Shown here piece by piece: positions 40,813 through 50,053 of a stretch of DNA of 64,000 nucleotides. A program made the translations under genes and the position numbers. This DNA comes from Turicibacter bilis. Lineage in GTDB: Bacteria; Bacillota_I; Bacilli_A; MOL361; Turicibacteraceae. The notes below the pieces were generated by a model. It was given only the letters and a program-made list of their open reading frames with translations, made no database searches and had not been told where the DNA came from. The DNA is taken from contig NZ_CP071249.1 of the NCBI RefSeq assembly GCF_024499055.1, forward strand, positions 1,846,001 through 1,910,000, read 5' to 3'. The first letter of the stretch is position 1, and every line of letters begins with the position of its first letter.

Positions 40813-41712
40813 ATGCTAGTTTTAAAGAATGTGAATAAGATTTTTCATGATACACATGCCGTCGTGGATTTAAATCTTAGTCTTCAAAAAGGAGAAATTT
40901 ATGGTTTACTTGGCGCGAATGGAGCTGGAAAAACCACAACCTTTCGTATGATTTTAGGTCTTTATGAGCAGACGTCTGGTGAAATTACGTGGGACGGTCA
41001 GAAGATGAATGAATCAATTAATGATCTTCTCGGTTATTTACCTGAAGAACGAGCACTACTTCAAAAATTAACGGTTAAAACACAAGTTAGCTATTTAGCC
41101 ATGCTAAAAGGAATGTCTGAAGATAAAACTGAAAAAGAACTAGATGCGTGGCTTGAAAAATTTAATATCTCCGACTATAAAAACAAAAAAATTAAAGAAT
41201 TATCAAAAGGTAATCAACAAAAAGTTCAATTTATTTGCGCCGTTATCCACAATCCCGAACTCATTATTTTAGATGAACCCTTCACTGGTCTTGATCCTAT
41301 TAATCTGGAAATGATGAAAGAAGAAATTATTAACTTTAAAAACCAAGGAAAAACAATTATCTTCTCTTCTCATAGAATGGAACATATTGAAACCCTCTGC
41401 GATCGTCTAACAATTCTTCGCAAAGGACGCACCGTTTTACAAGGCCAACTCAAAGAAATTAAACAAAGTTACAATGCAAGAACGATTTTAATTCAAGGAA
41501 AGCTTGATGCCGATTACTTAAAATCAATTCCTCATGTCGTTGAGGTGACTCGCCAGCAAGACGATTGGTGCGTCCGAATTGATCATAAACAGCATACCTC
41601 AACCATCTTCAATGCTTTAAAACCTGAACATTCCATTGAAAAATTCCTCGTGTGTGAGCCATCACTACATGAAATTTTTATTGAAAAGGTGGGACAAGCC
41701 TATGAAGAGTAG
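40813..41712 (+). CDS. ABC exporter ATPase (NatA/YhaQ type)
   Basis: This ATPase works with the next gene's permease. Walker A is GANGAGKTTT near residue 38, the signature is LSKGNQQKVQ near 135 and Walker B is LIILDEPF near 155. The C-terminal extension is typical of the NatA/YhaQ group, linked to sodium or drug export. The frame opens at 40777, but GGGGGAGA places the start at 40813. It lies on the plus strand in a long minus-strand block, so it is opposed to replication here. Confidence 0.9.
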   Translation: MLVLKNVNKIFHDTHAVVDLNLSLQKGEIYGLLGANGAGKTTTFRMILGLYEQTSGEITWDGQKMNESINDLLGYLPEERALLQKLTVKTQVSYLAMLKGMSEDKTEKELDAWLEKFNISDYKNKKIKELSKGNQQKVQFICAVIHNPELIILDEPFTGLDPINLEMMKEEIINFKNQGKTIIFSSHRMEHIETLCDRLTILRKGRTVLQGQLKEIKQSYNARTILIQGKLDADYLKSIPHVVEVTRQQDDWCVRIDHKQHTSTIFNALKPEHSIEKFLVCEPSLHEIFIEKVGQAYEE

Positions 41713-42961
41713 TAAGTTTTGGAATTATGTTTTGTATAACTATTTACGTAAAATTAAAAGTAAAGCTTTTATTGGATTTAATATCTTTCTAATCATTGTT
41801 GGATTACTCATCAGCCAACTCGGATCCATCGTTAAATTTTTTAATGAAACTTTTGATTACTCTGAAACAATTTATATTGTGGATGAAACAAATCAACTCT
41901 ATTCACAATTTCAAAAAGATTTTAATAATTTATTACCTGAAGTGATCTTAGAACAAGGGACTGAGTCAGAAGACGTTCTTAACCAAAAAGTCGAAGATGG
42001 GGATATCTCAGCCTATTTCATCATCAACTACAATGAACAAAATCTCCTTAGTGCAACCTATGTGGCCAAAGATTTTTCTAACAGCTCTTACTACACCATT
42101 GGAGAGCAAGTTCTTTCAGGTTATAACAAGCAAATTGCTATGAAATCGGCGAAGCTGACTCAAGAGCAAGTTAATTTACTCAATCAAAACTTCTCAATGG
42201 AAAAAATCTCATTAGATGAAAATGCACAAACCGCTGAGGAATCAATGGGCAACTTAGCCATAGCTTATATTGCCATTATCCTCATCTTCTTATTTTCATA
42301 TCTTTACTCGGTCTATGCCGGTCAAGAAATCATGGAAGAGAAAACATCAAGAGTCATGGAAATTATTATTACTTCCATTTCGCCAATCAAACAACTTTAC
42401 GGAAAAATTGTGTATAACAGCTTATACGCCTTAACGCAACTTACCATTTTCATGGTCTTATTCACTATTTCAATTCAATACATGCTAAAGAGTTTGCCTA
42501 CCGAAGTACTTGATACGGTCTCAGTCATGATTTCTCCCGAACAAGCAAAAATCGTTATTTACATCATTATTTTTGCTATCGTTGCTTACCTAGTCTATCT
42601 CGTAAGTGTACTCATTTTAAGCTCAATTATCAGTTCTGTGGAAGAATATCAAATCGCCATTTCACCTATCATGGTCATTGGACTCGTTTCATTCTACATC
42701 GGAATCTTTGGAATGACTGCACCTGAGGCACCCTTTATCAAAATCATGTCCATGATTCCATTCATTTCACCTTATATCATGCCACTTCGCGTCGCTACAA
42801 TGACCGTATCAACCCCAATGATTTGGCTTTCAATTGCCTTAAACATTGTTGTGATCGTCGTGATTCTAACATTTGGAGCACGTGTTTACAAAAATGGAGT
42901 CTTGAACTACTCAGGTGATTCAGTCATCAAAAAATTTATTCAGGCAACAAAAAAATCATAA
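41702..42961 (+). CDS. ABC-2 type exporter permease (NatB/YhaP type)
   Basis: This membrane partner of the preceding ATPase has one N-terminal membrane segment, a large extracytoplasmic domain (residues ~45-190) and five or six C-terminal segments. EEKTSRVMEIIITSISPIKQ is the hallmark of the NatB-like family. The start at 41702 lies inside the ATPase gene (11-bp overlap), so translation is coupled. The exported substrate is unknown; sodium, peptides or toxic compounds are the usual candidates. Confidence 0.9.
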   Translation: MKSSKFWNYVLYNYLRKIKSKAFIGFNIFLIIVGLLISQLGSIVKFFNETFDYSETIYIVDETNQLYSQFQKDFNNLLPEVILEQGTESEDVLNQKVEDGDISAYFIINYNEQNLLSATYVAKDFSNSSYYTIGEQVLSGYNKQIAMKSAKLTQEQVNLLNQNFSMEKISLDENAQTAEESMGNLAIAYIAIILIFLFSYLYSVYAGQEIMEEKTSRVMEIIITSISPIKQLYGKIVYNSLYALTQLTIFMVLFTISIQYMLKSLPTEVLDTVSVMISPEQAKIVIYIIIFAIVAYLVYLVSVLILSSIISSVEEYQIAISPIMVIGLVSFYIGIFGMTAPEAPFIKIMSMIPFISPYIMPLRVATMTVSTPMIWLSIALNIVVIVVILTFGARVYKNGVLNYSGDSVIKKFIQATKKS

Positions 42962-42973
42962 CTTGATTACTCC

Positions 42974-43000
42974 GACCAACTCTTGTAGTTGGTCTTTTTT
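42974..43000 (+). terminator. Terminator of the ABC exporter operon
   Basis: GACCAACT (42974-42981) pairs with AGTTGGTC (42987-42994) and is followed by seven T. Confidence 0.9.
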
Positions 43001-43530
43001 TAACAAAAAAATCCCCTGAACTGGAGATTTTCTTTCATTTAAACTCGAACGCTCCAATGACTAACCATACCAATTTCTTCTGAAACAATACATTCAAGTT
43101 ATATCTCCAATCACCTTATGTAAAAAAAACAAATATCTTGTGGATATAGTTCGCACCACTTCTACTCAAGTTAAAATCACCACAAAAATTCCATTAAATC
43201 CTACGTCTAAAATAGACAATAAAACATGATGAATCACTTCAATTGTTGAGTCTGGCGTATCAAGTTTTACCTGATTTTTCAAGGGCAATGATCCGCACTA
43301 ATTCCCATATATGAGCATAGAAATCCTCCTTACAATTGACCTCTTTTTAACGAGATATTTCCTTGTAGGGGAGATTCACCAAAAGTTATCCATCTTATCC
43401 ACAAGCTCTTTCTTCTAATTTGAACTAATTTTATGATTAATCATTAGCGAACTTTTGCATAGTTTGTCGAAACTTATCAAATGTATTCCACTAGCCTGTG
43501 TATAACTGTTCATTTATCCACACAAAAAAA
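43001..43530. other. Gap with decayed coding trace and DnaA boxes
   Basis: On the minus strand AAGGAGG precedes an ATG at 43318, but the frame stops after six codons. It then reads on with further stops (KNQVKLDTPDSTIEVIHHVL...), so a decayed gene of unknown family is likely. Perfect DnaA boxes lie at 43395-43403 and 43514-43522. No intact gene is visible. Confidence 0.45.
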
Positions 43531-43546
43531 AGAGCCTAGCGGCTCT
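43531..43546 (-). terminator. Terminator of dnaN
   Basis: The stem AGAGCC/GGCTCT has a 4-nt loop and is followed by TTTTTTTT on the minus strand. Confidence 0.85.
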
Positions 43547-43549
43547 TAA

Positions 43550-44686
43550 CTACTCCATACGAACTGGAACAATTAATTGAATTGTTGTTTCATCGTATTG
43601 ATCACGTAAAATAAATGGACGCATATCACCATTGAAACTCATAATTACATCTGAATTATTGATTGCCTTTAAAGCATCGATGATAAATAAAGCACTACAT
43701 GCAATACGTAATTCTCCACCTGAAATCATTTCAACTTGAACTTCTTCTTCAACTTTTCCAACCTCTGGAGAATTTGCTGTAATTAATAACTTACCTTCTT
43801 CAGGTAAAATATTTAATTTAACAACATTTGAAACTTGATCACGTGCAATTAAAGCAGCACGATCAAATGCATTATATAATTCATGATAATTTGCTTTGAT
43901 TTCAATCCCGAATGTCGTTGGAACGAATTCTTTTGTTTCTGGATAAATCCCATCTAATAAACGAGATTGGAATGAAATATTTCCAATTTGGAATAAAATT
44001 TGATTATTTGCTAAATAGACATCCACTGATTCATGAGAATCATCTAAAATTTTTGATAACTCGATTAAACTACGTCCTGGAATAACAATGTTAAATGGTT
44101 CATGTAACTTGTTTAACGGAACAAGCTTTTTCGATAAACGGAAGCTATCTGTTGCTACACACATTAACTCATCTGCATCATAACGGAAATTAACCCCTGT
44201 TAACACTGGACGGTTTTCACTATTTGCTGTTGAGAATACCGTTTGACGAATAATCGTTTTTAATAATTGTTTTTCTAAATGAATTGGATTATCATGTTTG
44301 ATTAACTCAATATTTGGATATTGAGTCACATCAAATCCATTTAACGTATACTCACTTCGTCCACATTTAATTGTGACATAATTTCCTTCAAATGTACTGA
44401 TTTCGATATTGTCACCATTTAATTTTTTAATAATTTCAATAAAATATTTCCCTGGAATAATGATTGATCCGACAGAATCAATTTGAATCACTTGCGTATC
44501 GTTTACCTCTAACGGTAAAAAAGTATTAATCGTAATATCTGAATCACTCGTTGTTAAGTAAAGACCTTCTTCTGCAACAACAAACTTAATCCCTGTTAAC
44601 ACTGGAAGTGGTGTCTTTGTAGGAATTGCCTTGCTAATATACGACAGCTGGGTTAGTAACAATTGACGATCAACTTTAATTTTCAA
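43550..44686 (-). CDS. dnaN: DNA polymerase III beta clamp
   Basis: This sliding clamp has three repeated domains. SYISKAIPTKTPLPVLTGI at the start, CVATDSFRLS near residue 170 and the C-terminal MRPFILRDQYDETTIQLIVPVRM are typical. The longest frame begins at a GTG that overlaps the ribosome binding site; TTG at 44686 has GGAG 8 nt upstream and gives 378 residues, the usual length. It lies about 180 bp after dnaA with DnaA boxes between. Confidence 0.97.
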   Translation of the reverse strand: MKIKVDRQLLLTQLSYISKAIPTKTPLPVLTGIKFVVAEEGLYLTTSDSDITINTFLPLEVNDTQVIQIDSVGSIIIPGKYFIEIIKKLNGDNIEISTFEGNYVTIKCGRSEYTLNGFDVTQYPNIELIKHDNPIHLEKQLLKTIIRQTVFSTANSENRPVLTGVNFRYDADELMCVATDSFRLSKKLVPLNKLHEPFNIVIPGRSLIELSKILDDSHESVDVYLANNQILFQIGNISFQSRLLDGIYPETKEFVPTTFGIEIKANYHELYNAFDRAALIARDQVSNVVKLNILPEEGKLLITANSPEVGKVEEEVQVEMISGGELRIACSALFIIDALKAINNSDVIMSFNGDMRPFILRDQYDETTIQLIVPVRME

Positions 44687-44735
44687 CTTAATCACTCCTA
44701 TATAATTATATATTATAGCTTTTTAATAATCTTTT

Positions 44736-44821
44736 TAGTAATAAATTTTGTGGATATAGGGGATAATGACTAAAAACATCATAAAATTGAGGTTTTAGCC
44801 TTGTGGATAACTTGTGGATAG
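44736..44821. promoter_or_regulatory. oriC part between dnaA and dnaN
   Basis: TAGTAATAA (44736-44744), a DnaA-trio-like run, lies next to TGTGGATAT (44749-44757). Further boxes are TGTGGATAA (44802-44810) and TGTGGATAG (44813-44821). In Bacillus the unwinding site lies in this same interval. I take it as the likely melting region of oriC. Confidence 0.7.
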
Positions 44822-44866
44822 TGTGTAGATAAACCGTCATTTTCTCTCCACTTACCTGTTTATAAG

Positions 44867-46213
44867 TTAAGATAGAACTTGTTTTAAATCGCTAATTGCT
44901 TTTTTAAGTTCATCACTTTCTTTAAGCTCTTTTTCAATCTTTTCACAACCATGCATAATCGTTGTGTGATCTCGTCCGCTAAAGGCTTCCCCGATTTTTG
45001 GGAACGAGCTTCCCGTTAATTCACGTGTTAAAAACATCGCAACTTGTCGAGCAAACGCAATATTTTTCTTACGTTTTTTCGATAAAATGTCAGCAACCGA
45101 CACATCGTAGTACGCTCCGACTTCTTTAATAATGTTATTCACATCTACTTTTGAATTTTTTTGCTCTGCTTTAAATAGATCTCTTAACGCTTCATTTGCC
45201 AGTTCAATCGTAAAGTCTGAATTATTAATTGTCGCATAAAAAATCAATCGTTTCAATGCCCCTTCTAATGTACGAACATTACTATTAAACTTACTTGCGA
45301 TAAATTCTAAAACTTCCTCTGGGAATTCTTCTAGATTAATATTTTCTCCGGCCAATTTTTTCTTCATGATCTCGATGCGCGTTTGCGTATCTGGAATTTG
45401 AATATCAGCTTGCAATCCCCATTCAAAACGTGAAGTTAAACGATCCATGATATCTTTTAAATCAGATGCTGGACGATCTGATGTAATAACAATTTGCTTA
45501 TTATTATTATAAAGTTCATTGAACGTATTGAAAAACTCAGTTTGTGTTTGTTCTTTTTTAGATAAAAACTGAATATCATCAATTAATAAAACATCAATAT
45601 TACGATACTTTTCTTTAAATGCTTCAAAATTATTATCTAGCGTCGCATGACGATAATCATCAATAAACTTCTCTGATGTACAATATAAAATTCGAGATGA
45701 AGGATTATCATCTAAAATGAAATTTCCAATTGCTTGCATTAAATGTGTCTTTCCTAGACCTACCCCACCGAAAATATAAAGTGGATTGGCAACTTCTCCT
45801 GGACGTTCTGCAACCTGTAAAGCAATCATATACGCTAAACGATTGCTTTTCCCCGCAACAAAGCGATCAAACGTATACGTCGTATTTAAGTTTCCACGAT
45901 AATATTTTGGAAGATTAGGATCGGGTTTGGTTAAATCAAATGCTTGCTGATCATTTTTTACATAATCATTCGTAATAAATTTAACATCGTAGTTGAAACC
46001 TGATACTTCAGCAATCATTTCAACAACTTCTTTTAAATAAAATTTATCTAGCATAAATTGTTCGTGATTATTTTGAACCACAACATACATTTTATTATTT
46101 TTAACTTTATACACTTTCTTTGGAGTGCTAAAGAACATATCAAAAGATTGTTGAGAAATATTCGATTTTAATCGATCAATAGCATCATCCCATATTCGTT
46201 GATATTTTTCCAC
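44867..46213 (-). CDS. dnaA: Chromosomal replication initiator DnaA
   Basis: This AAA+ initiator binds DnaA boxes and melts oriC. Walker A is GGVGLGKTHL near residue 150, Walker B is LLIDDIQFL near 210, and the C-terminal DNA-binding domain carries GRDHTTIMHGCEKI. The longest frame begins at GTG 46222; the GTG at 46213 has GAGGTG well spaced and gives the family start MEKYQRIWD (448 residues). A TATAAT lies at 46249-46254 on the minus strand. DnaA boxes lie on both sides, so it is probably autoregulated. Confidence 0.97.
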   Translation of the reverse strand: MEKYQRIWDDAIDRLKSNISQQSFDMFFSTPKKVYKVKNNKMYVVVQNNHEQFMLDKFYLKEVVEMIAEVSGFNYDVKFITNDYVKNDQQAFDLTKPDPNLPKYYRGNLNTTYTFDRFVAGKSNRLAYMIALQVAERPGEVANPLYIFGGVGLGKTHLMQAIGNFILDDNPSSRILYCTSEKFIDDYRHATLDNNFEAFKEKYRNIDVLLIDDIQFLSKKEQTQTEFFNTFNELYNNNKQIVITSDRPASDLKDIMDRLTSRFEWGLQADIQIPDTQTRIEIMKKKLAGENINLEEFPEEVLEFIASKFNSNVRTLEGALKRLIFYATINNSDFTIELANEALRDLFKAEQKNSKVDVNNIIKEVGAYYDVSVADILSKKRKKNIAFARQVAMFLTRELTGSSFPKIGEAFSGRDHTTIMHGCEKIEKELKESDELKKAISDLKQVLS

Positions 46214-46318
46214 CGCATACACCTCATCCTAAAGTCTCTTCTATCAACATTATAGCATAACAAAATATTAAAAAAGTCCACAATGTTCAAAAAATCAACA
46301 AAAAGTTATAAACATGCT

Positions 46319-46560
46319 TGTGGATATGTGATATCATTTAACAAACTCCTACACTTTTCGACAATCGACAGTGGATAACTCACAGCAATTTTATTGATAA
46401 TATCAACGTTTTTCACATTTATCCCCAATATCCACAGAGTAAGGTATAAACACCATGTCGAATTGTGAATAATATTGTGGAATAAAAAAGTTAAGTGGTG
46501 TATAACTCATCTATATTCACATATCCACAATGGATAACTTTTGGATACACATATATCCAA
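46319..46560. promoter_or_regulatory. oriC part upstream of dnaA
   Basis: DnaA boxes and near-boxes include TGTGGATAT (46319), AGTGGATAA (46370), the directly abutting pair TTATCCCCA-ATATCCACA (46419-46436) and ATATCCACA (46521-46529). The dense cluster in an AT-rich stretch and the strand switch of genes here mark the origin. The abutting pair is also seen twice at 49.6-50.2 kb. Confidence 0.8.
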
Positions 46561-46570
46561 AAAGTAATGA

Positions 46571-46599
46571 TTGACTTTATAGTGATGATTCACTATAAT
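46571..46599 (+). promoter_or_regulatory. Promoter of rpmH with internal palindrome
   Basis: TTGACT (46571-46576) and TATAAT (46594-46599) are 17 bp apart, a near-consensus sigma-A promoter. TATAGTGA (46578-46585) and TCACTATA (46590-46597) form an inverted repeat across the spacer and the -10, which looks like an operator. Confidence 0.75.
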
Positions 46600-46642
46600 A
46601 TTGAACTATGCTATGGTATAAAACTCTTAGGAGGTGTTATAG

Positions 46643-46777
46643 ATGAAACGTACTTGGCAACCAAACAAACGTAAACGTGCAAAAACTCATGGTTTCCGCG
46701 CTCGTATGGCAACACCAGGAGGACGCAATGTTTTAGCTCGTCGTCGTAAAAAAGGTAGAAAAGTGTTATGTGCATAA
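46643..46777 (+). CDS. rpmH: 50S ribosomal protein L34
   Basis: This 44-residue basic protein, [20 protein letters not shown]..., is the classic L34 at the bacterial origin. It ends VLCA where most have VLSA. GGAGG lies upstream of the ATG. It is the first rightward gene from oriC. Confidence 0.98.
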   Translation: MKRTWQPNKRKRAKTHGFRARMATPGGRNVLARRRKKGRKVLCA

Positions 46778-46802
46778 GACCACTCTTTAAAGTGGTCTTT
46801 TT
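46777..46802 (+). terminator. Terminator or attenuator between rpmH and rnpA
   Basis: AGACCACT (46777-46784) pairs with AGTGGTCT (46791-46798), followed by TTTT. It would lower rnpA transcription relative to rpmH. Confidence 0.75.
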
Positions 46803-46832
46803 ACTAGCTAAAAAAATATAGCGGGTGAGAAC

Positions 46833-47174
46833 ATGCAAAAAAGTTATCGAATTAAAAAAAGTCAAGAAATTGAACAAGTCATGAAACGAGGACGTTCAAA
46901 AGCGAATCCTTACTTTATTGTATATAAGTATGCCAATAAAGAGACTGACAACTTCAGAATTGCAATCTCAGTTGGGAAAAAAATCGGAAAAGCCTTTGAA
47001 CGTAATAAAATCAAACGCTACATCCGTAACGTCACAACTGAACATAAGCATGAAATGAATCCAGATTATGATTACTTCGTAATCGCTCGTAAAGGCGTAA
47101 AAGATTTAGACTATGCAACTTTTAAAGAAAAATTAGAACAACTATATAAAAAAATGGATATTATTCCAAAATAA
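46833..47174 (+). CDS. rnpA: Ribonuclease P protein component
   Basis: This protein subunit of RNase P matures the 5' ends of tRNAs. The conserved RNR-like block is GKAFERNKIKRYIR near residue 50. At 113 residues it has the usual size. It begins with the typical QKSYRIKKSQEIEQVMKRG. It lies downstream of rpmH with a hairpin between, and the usual next gene yidC is missing. Confidence 0.95.
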   Translation: MQKSYRIKKSQEIEQVMKRGRSKANPYFIVYKYANKETDNFRIAISVGKKIGKAFERNKIKRYIRNVTTEHKHEMNPDYDYFVIARKGVKDLDYATFKEKLEQLYKKMDIIPK

Positions 47175-47291
47175 AAAGGATTACAATTGTATTAGGACGT
47201 GTCGACCATCTGTTGAAATAAAAACTGGCAGACATTCATAGCATGGATTCAAACGTTGGTCGGAAATATTTCAAAGAAAGAAGTGATTTAG

Positions 47292-47903
47292 ATGAAATCC
47301 AAAATATTCGAAGGAAAAGTTATGGATGATATCATTGTGGCAGCACAGAATCATTTTCATCACGACCAACAACATTTGACGATTCATGTATTGGAAGAGA
47401 AAAAAGGGATCTTCGGAATTGGAGCCTATGTTAAAGCAAAGGTCACATTAAATCTTGATCCAATCGAAGAAGGAAAAAAATATCTTCTTCAACTACTTAG
47501 TGATTTATGTTTAGAAGGAACTGTCGAAGTAGATTCGGCACAACATTCTGTCACATTTAACATAGACAGCAATAACAATGGAATGATTATTGGCCGTGAA
47601 GGAAAAACACTTCAAGCCATTCAAACCTTAACTAGCCAAGTCGTGAATCAATATACCAAATCTCATTTAAAAGTACTTGTGGATATTAACGGCTATAAAC
47701 AACAACACAACCAAAAAATTGAGTACTTCGCACGCAAAATTGCTAAAGAAGTCACTCAAACAAAAATCGATGCTAAACTTGATCCGATGAATGCATACGA
47801 TCGCCGATTAATCCATCAAGCTTTATCTGATTGGAAACACATCCAGACCGTGTCTGAAGGTGCCGATCCGAACCGATACATTATGATTAAATATAAACGA
47901 TAA
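47292..47903 (+). CDS. khpB: KhpB/Jag RNA-binding protein
   Basis: This RNA-binding protein has an N-terminal Jag domain (KSKIFEGKVMDDII, GIFGIGAYVKAKV), a KH domain (GMIIGREGKTLQAIQTL near residue 98) and a C-terminal R3H domain (DRRLIHQALSDWK). It pairs with KhpA in other Firmicutes and affects division and small RNAs. It normally follows yidC/spoIIIJ, which is absent here. The 117-bp gap upstream holds an inverted CGACCA/TGGTCG and no trace of yidC. Confidence 0.93.
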   Translation: MKSKIFEGKVMDDIIVAAQNHFHHDQQHLTIHVLEEKKGIFGIGAYVKAKVTLNLDPIEEGKKYLLQLLSDLCLEGTVEVDSAQHSVTFNIDSNNNGMIIGREGKTLQAIQTLTSQVVNQYTKSHLKVLVDINGYKQQHNQKIEYFARKIAKEVTQTKIDAKLDPMNAYDRRLIHQALSDWKHIQTVSEGADPNRYIMIKYKR

Positions 47904-48014
47904 ATAGACCTCCAAAGAGGTCTATTTTGACGTTTTTTTAGAGAAAGTGTTAAAATAAATACATCTAGAATAAAATTTAAATAAAATTAACATAACTGTA
48001 ATGGAGGTGTCCAC

Positions 48015-49373
48015 ATGTTACAAGATACAATTGCGGGAATTGCAACCGCAATGGGTGAAGGTGCCATTTCAATTATTCGTGTTAGTGGAGATGACGCTTT
48101 ACCAATTGCTAATAAACTATTCCGTGGTAAAGATTTAACAACAGTACCGAGCCATACCATTAACTATGGTTTTATATATGATCCTGAAACAAATAAAAAA
48201 GTCGATGAAGTATTAGTCTCTGTTATGCGAGCACCTAAAACATTCACAGTCGAAGACGTCGTTGAAATTAACTGTCACGGTGGAATCTTAGTCACAAATA
48301 AAATTCTTGAATTATTATTGGTGGCTGGTGCACGAATCGCTGAACCAGGAGAATTTACAAAACGTGCGTTCTTAAATGGACGTATCGACTTAGCACAAGC
48401 TGAATCAATCATGGACATTATTCACGCCAAAAGTGAACAATCCTTATCACTTGCTTTAAATGGATTAGATGGACGTGTATCTCGCCTAATCAAAGAAATG
48501 CGCGAAGAAATTTTAAATATTGTTGCTAACATCGAAGTTAACATCGACTATCCAGAGTACGATGATGTGGAAGAAATGACGAATGACATTTTACTTCCTC
48601 GTTCAATCGAGATTCACGAAAAAATGTTAAAACTACTCGACACAGCTAAAACAGGGAAAATCCTACGAGATGGAATTAAAACTGCAATTATCGGGCGTCC
48701 TAACGTCGGAAAATCGAGCCTTCTCAATCAATTAATGCGCGAAGAAAAAGCTATCGTAACCAACATTGCTGGAACAACACGCGACACAGTAGAAGGATAT
48801 ATCAATATCGGGGGATTAACCTTAAACTTAATTGATACAGCTGGAATTCGTGAAACGAAAGATATCGTTGAGGCGATTGGTGTCGAAAAATCTAAGAAAT
48901 TAATCAATGAAGCCGAATTAGTCTTACTTGTTTTAAATAATAATGAAGCATTAACTGCTGATGATCGTGAATTATTACAATTAACTGCCGATAAAAATCG
49001 TATCATCATCTTAAATAAAACTGACTTAGAAACTAACATTGAACGTTCTGAATTACCATCGTATGTAGAAACATCAATGGTACTTGAGCAAGGAATCGAA
49101 GTCTTAGAAAATAGTATCAAAAAAATGTTTGAAATCGGGGACATTGGTTCATCTGATATGACTTACTTATCAAATGCACGCCATATTGCAAAATTAAAAC
49201 AAGCCATTACTTCAATTGAAGATGCCATCAATGCTATGCAAATGGGAATGCTTGTGGATATGGTAGAAATCGATATAAAAAATGCCTGGTATTCACTTGG
49301 AGAAATTCTAGGAGAAGAAATTGGAGATTCGTTACTAGATGAACTCTTCAGTAAATTCTGTTTAGGTAAATAA
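48015..49373 (+). CDS. mnmE: tRNA modification GTPase MnmE
   Basis: This GTPase works with MnmG on the wobble uridine of tRNAs. The N-terminal tetrahydrofolate domain precedes a Ras-like G domain with GRPNVGKSS near residue 223, DTAGIRET and NKTD, and the protein ends with the catalytic CLGK. At 452 residues it is full length. GGAGG precedes the ATG and a good terminator follows. Confidence 0.97.
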   Translation: MLQDTIAGIATAMGEGAISIIRVSGDDALPIANKLFRGKDLTTVPSHTINYGFIYDPETNKKVDEVLVSVMRAPKTFTVEDVVEINCHGGILVTNKILELLLVAGARIAEPGEFTKRAFLNGRIDLAQAESIMDIIHAKSEQSLSLALNGLDGRVSRLIKEMREEILNIVANIEVNIDYPEYDDVEEMTNDILLPRSIEIHEKMLKLLDTAKTGKILRDGIKTAIIGRPNVGKSSLLNQLMREEKAIVTNIAGTTRDTVEGYINIGGLTLNLIDTAGIRETKDIVEAIGVEKSKKLINEAELVLLVLNNNEALTADDRELLQLTADKNRIIILNKTDLETNIERSELPSYVETSMVLEQGIEVLENSIKKMFEIGDIGSSDMTYLSNARHIAKLKQAITSIEDAINAMQMGMLVDMVEIDIKNAWYSLGEILGEEIGDSLLDELFSKFCLGK

Positions 49374-49408
49374 AAAAGATTAGAGAGTTTTATCTCTAAT
49401 CTTTTTTT
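49372..49408 (+). terminator. Terminator of mnmE
   Basis: A 15-bp stem with core GATTAGAGA/TCTCTAATC (49378-49386 with 49393-49401) is followed by seven T. Confidence 0.88.
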
Positions 49409-49498
49409 ATGCACTAATACAGGAAAAATATCTCAAAATTAAAATAAAATGCATCTTATTTTCGTGTTATAATTCCGCTTGCTTCTATTCTAAAATTT

Positions 49499-49680
49499 CG
49501 ACAATAAAATAAGTTATCTACACACTGTAAACAACTCTGTGGACAATAATCGACACTTATCTACAACTTATTCACAAGATACACACAGGTATAAACATGG
49601 TAAAATCGACATTTTCAGACGTTTATCCACATTATTCACAACATTTATTATTATTGTTATTATTATAAATAAAAATATAT
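49499..49680 (+). repeat. DnaA-box module, copy 1 of a direct duplication
   Basis: It contains TTATCTACA (49514, 49557), TGTGGACAA (49538), TTATTCACA (49568) and the abutting pair TTATCCACA-TTATTCACA (49623-49640). A run of TTATTATTA-type triplets and TA-rich DNA follows. A 41-bp stretch (49540-49580) is identical to 50096-50136. Confidence 0.75.
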
Positions 49681-50053
49681 AATATAATATCAAACTTTGT
49701 CGTAAATAAAAAAATTCATCCATATTCTTTAATAAAGAATATGGCCAGCTATCTGAATTAAATTAAATTTATCTTAATATAAATTTCTCAATTAAAATTT
49801 AACCCCCAGATATTAAAACAAATTCCTTTAAAATATGTATTAATTCACATCTTATATAAAAAATTAGTTACTTTCTATCTTTTTAACTCTAAATTTGCTG
49901 AATAATCTTAAAATGTATAAAATCATTATATTTTAAAAAAATGTCGAAATTTCCTCATTCCATTTTTATTAAAAATCTCTTATTTTTCATCATAAATCTA
50001 CGAATTTTAAAAATATAACAGGGAAAATCACTGAAATTTAGATTACTAAAAAC

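Noticed and set aside
46611..46877. 88-codon minus-strand frame over rpmH and rnpA
   Set aside because: It is the antisense shadow of two certain genes and has no ribosome binding site.
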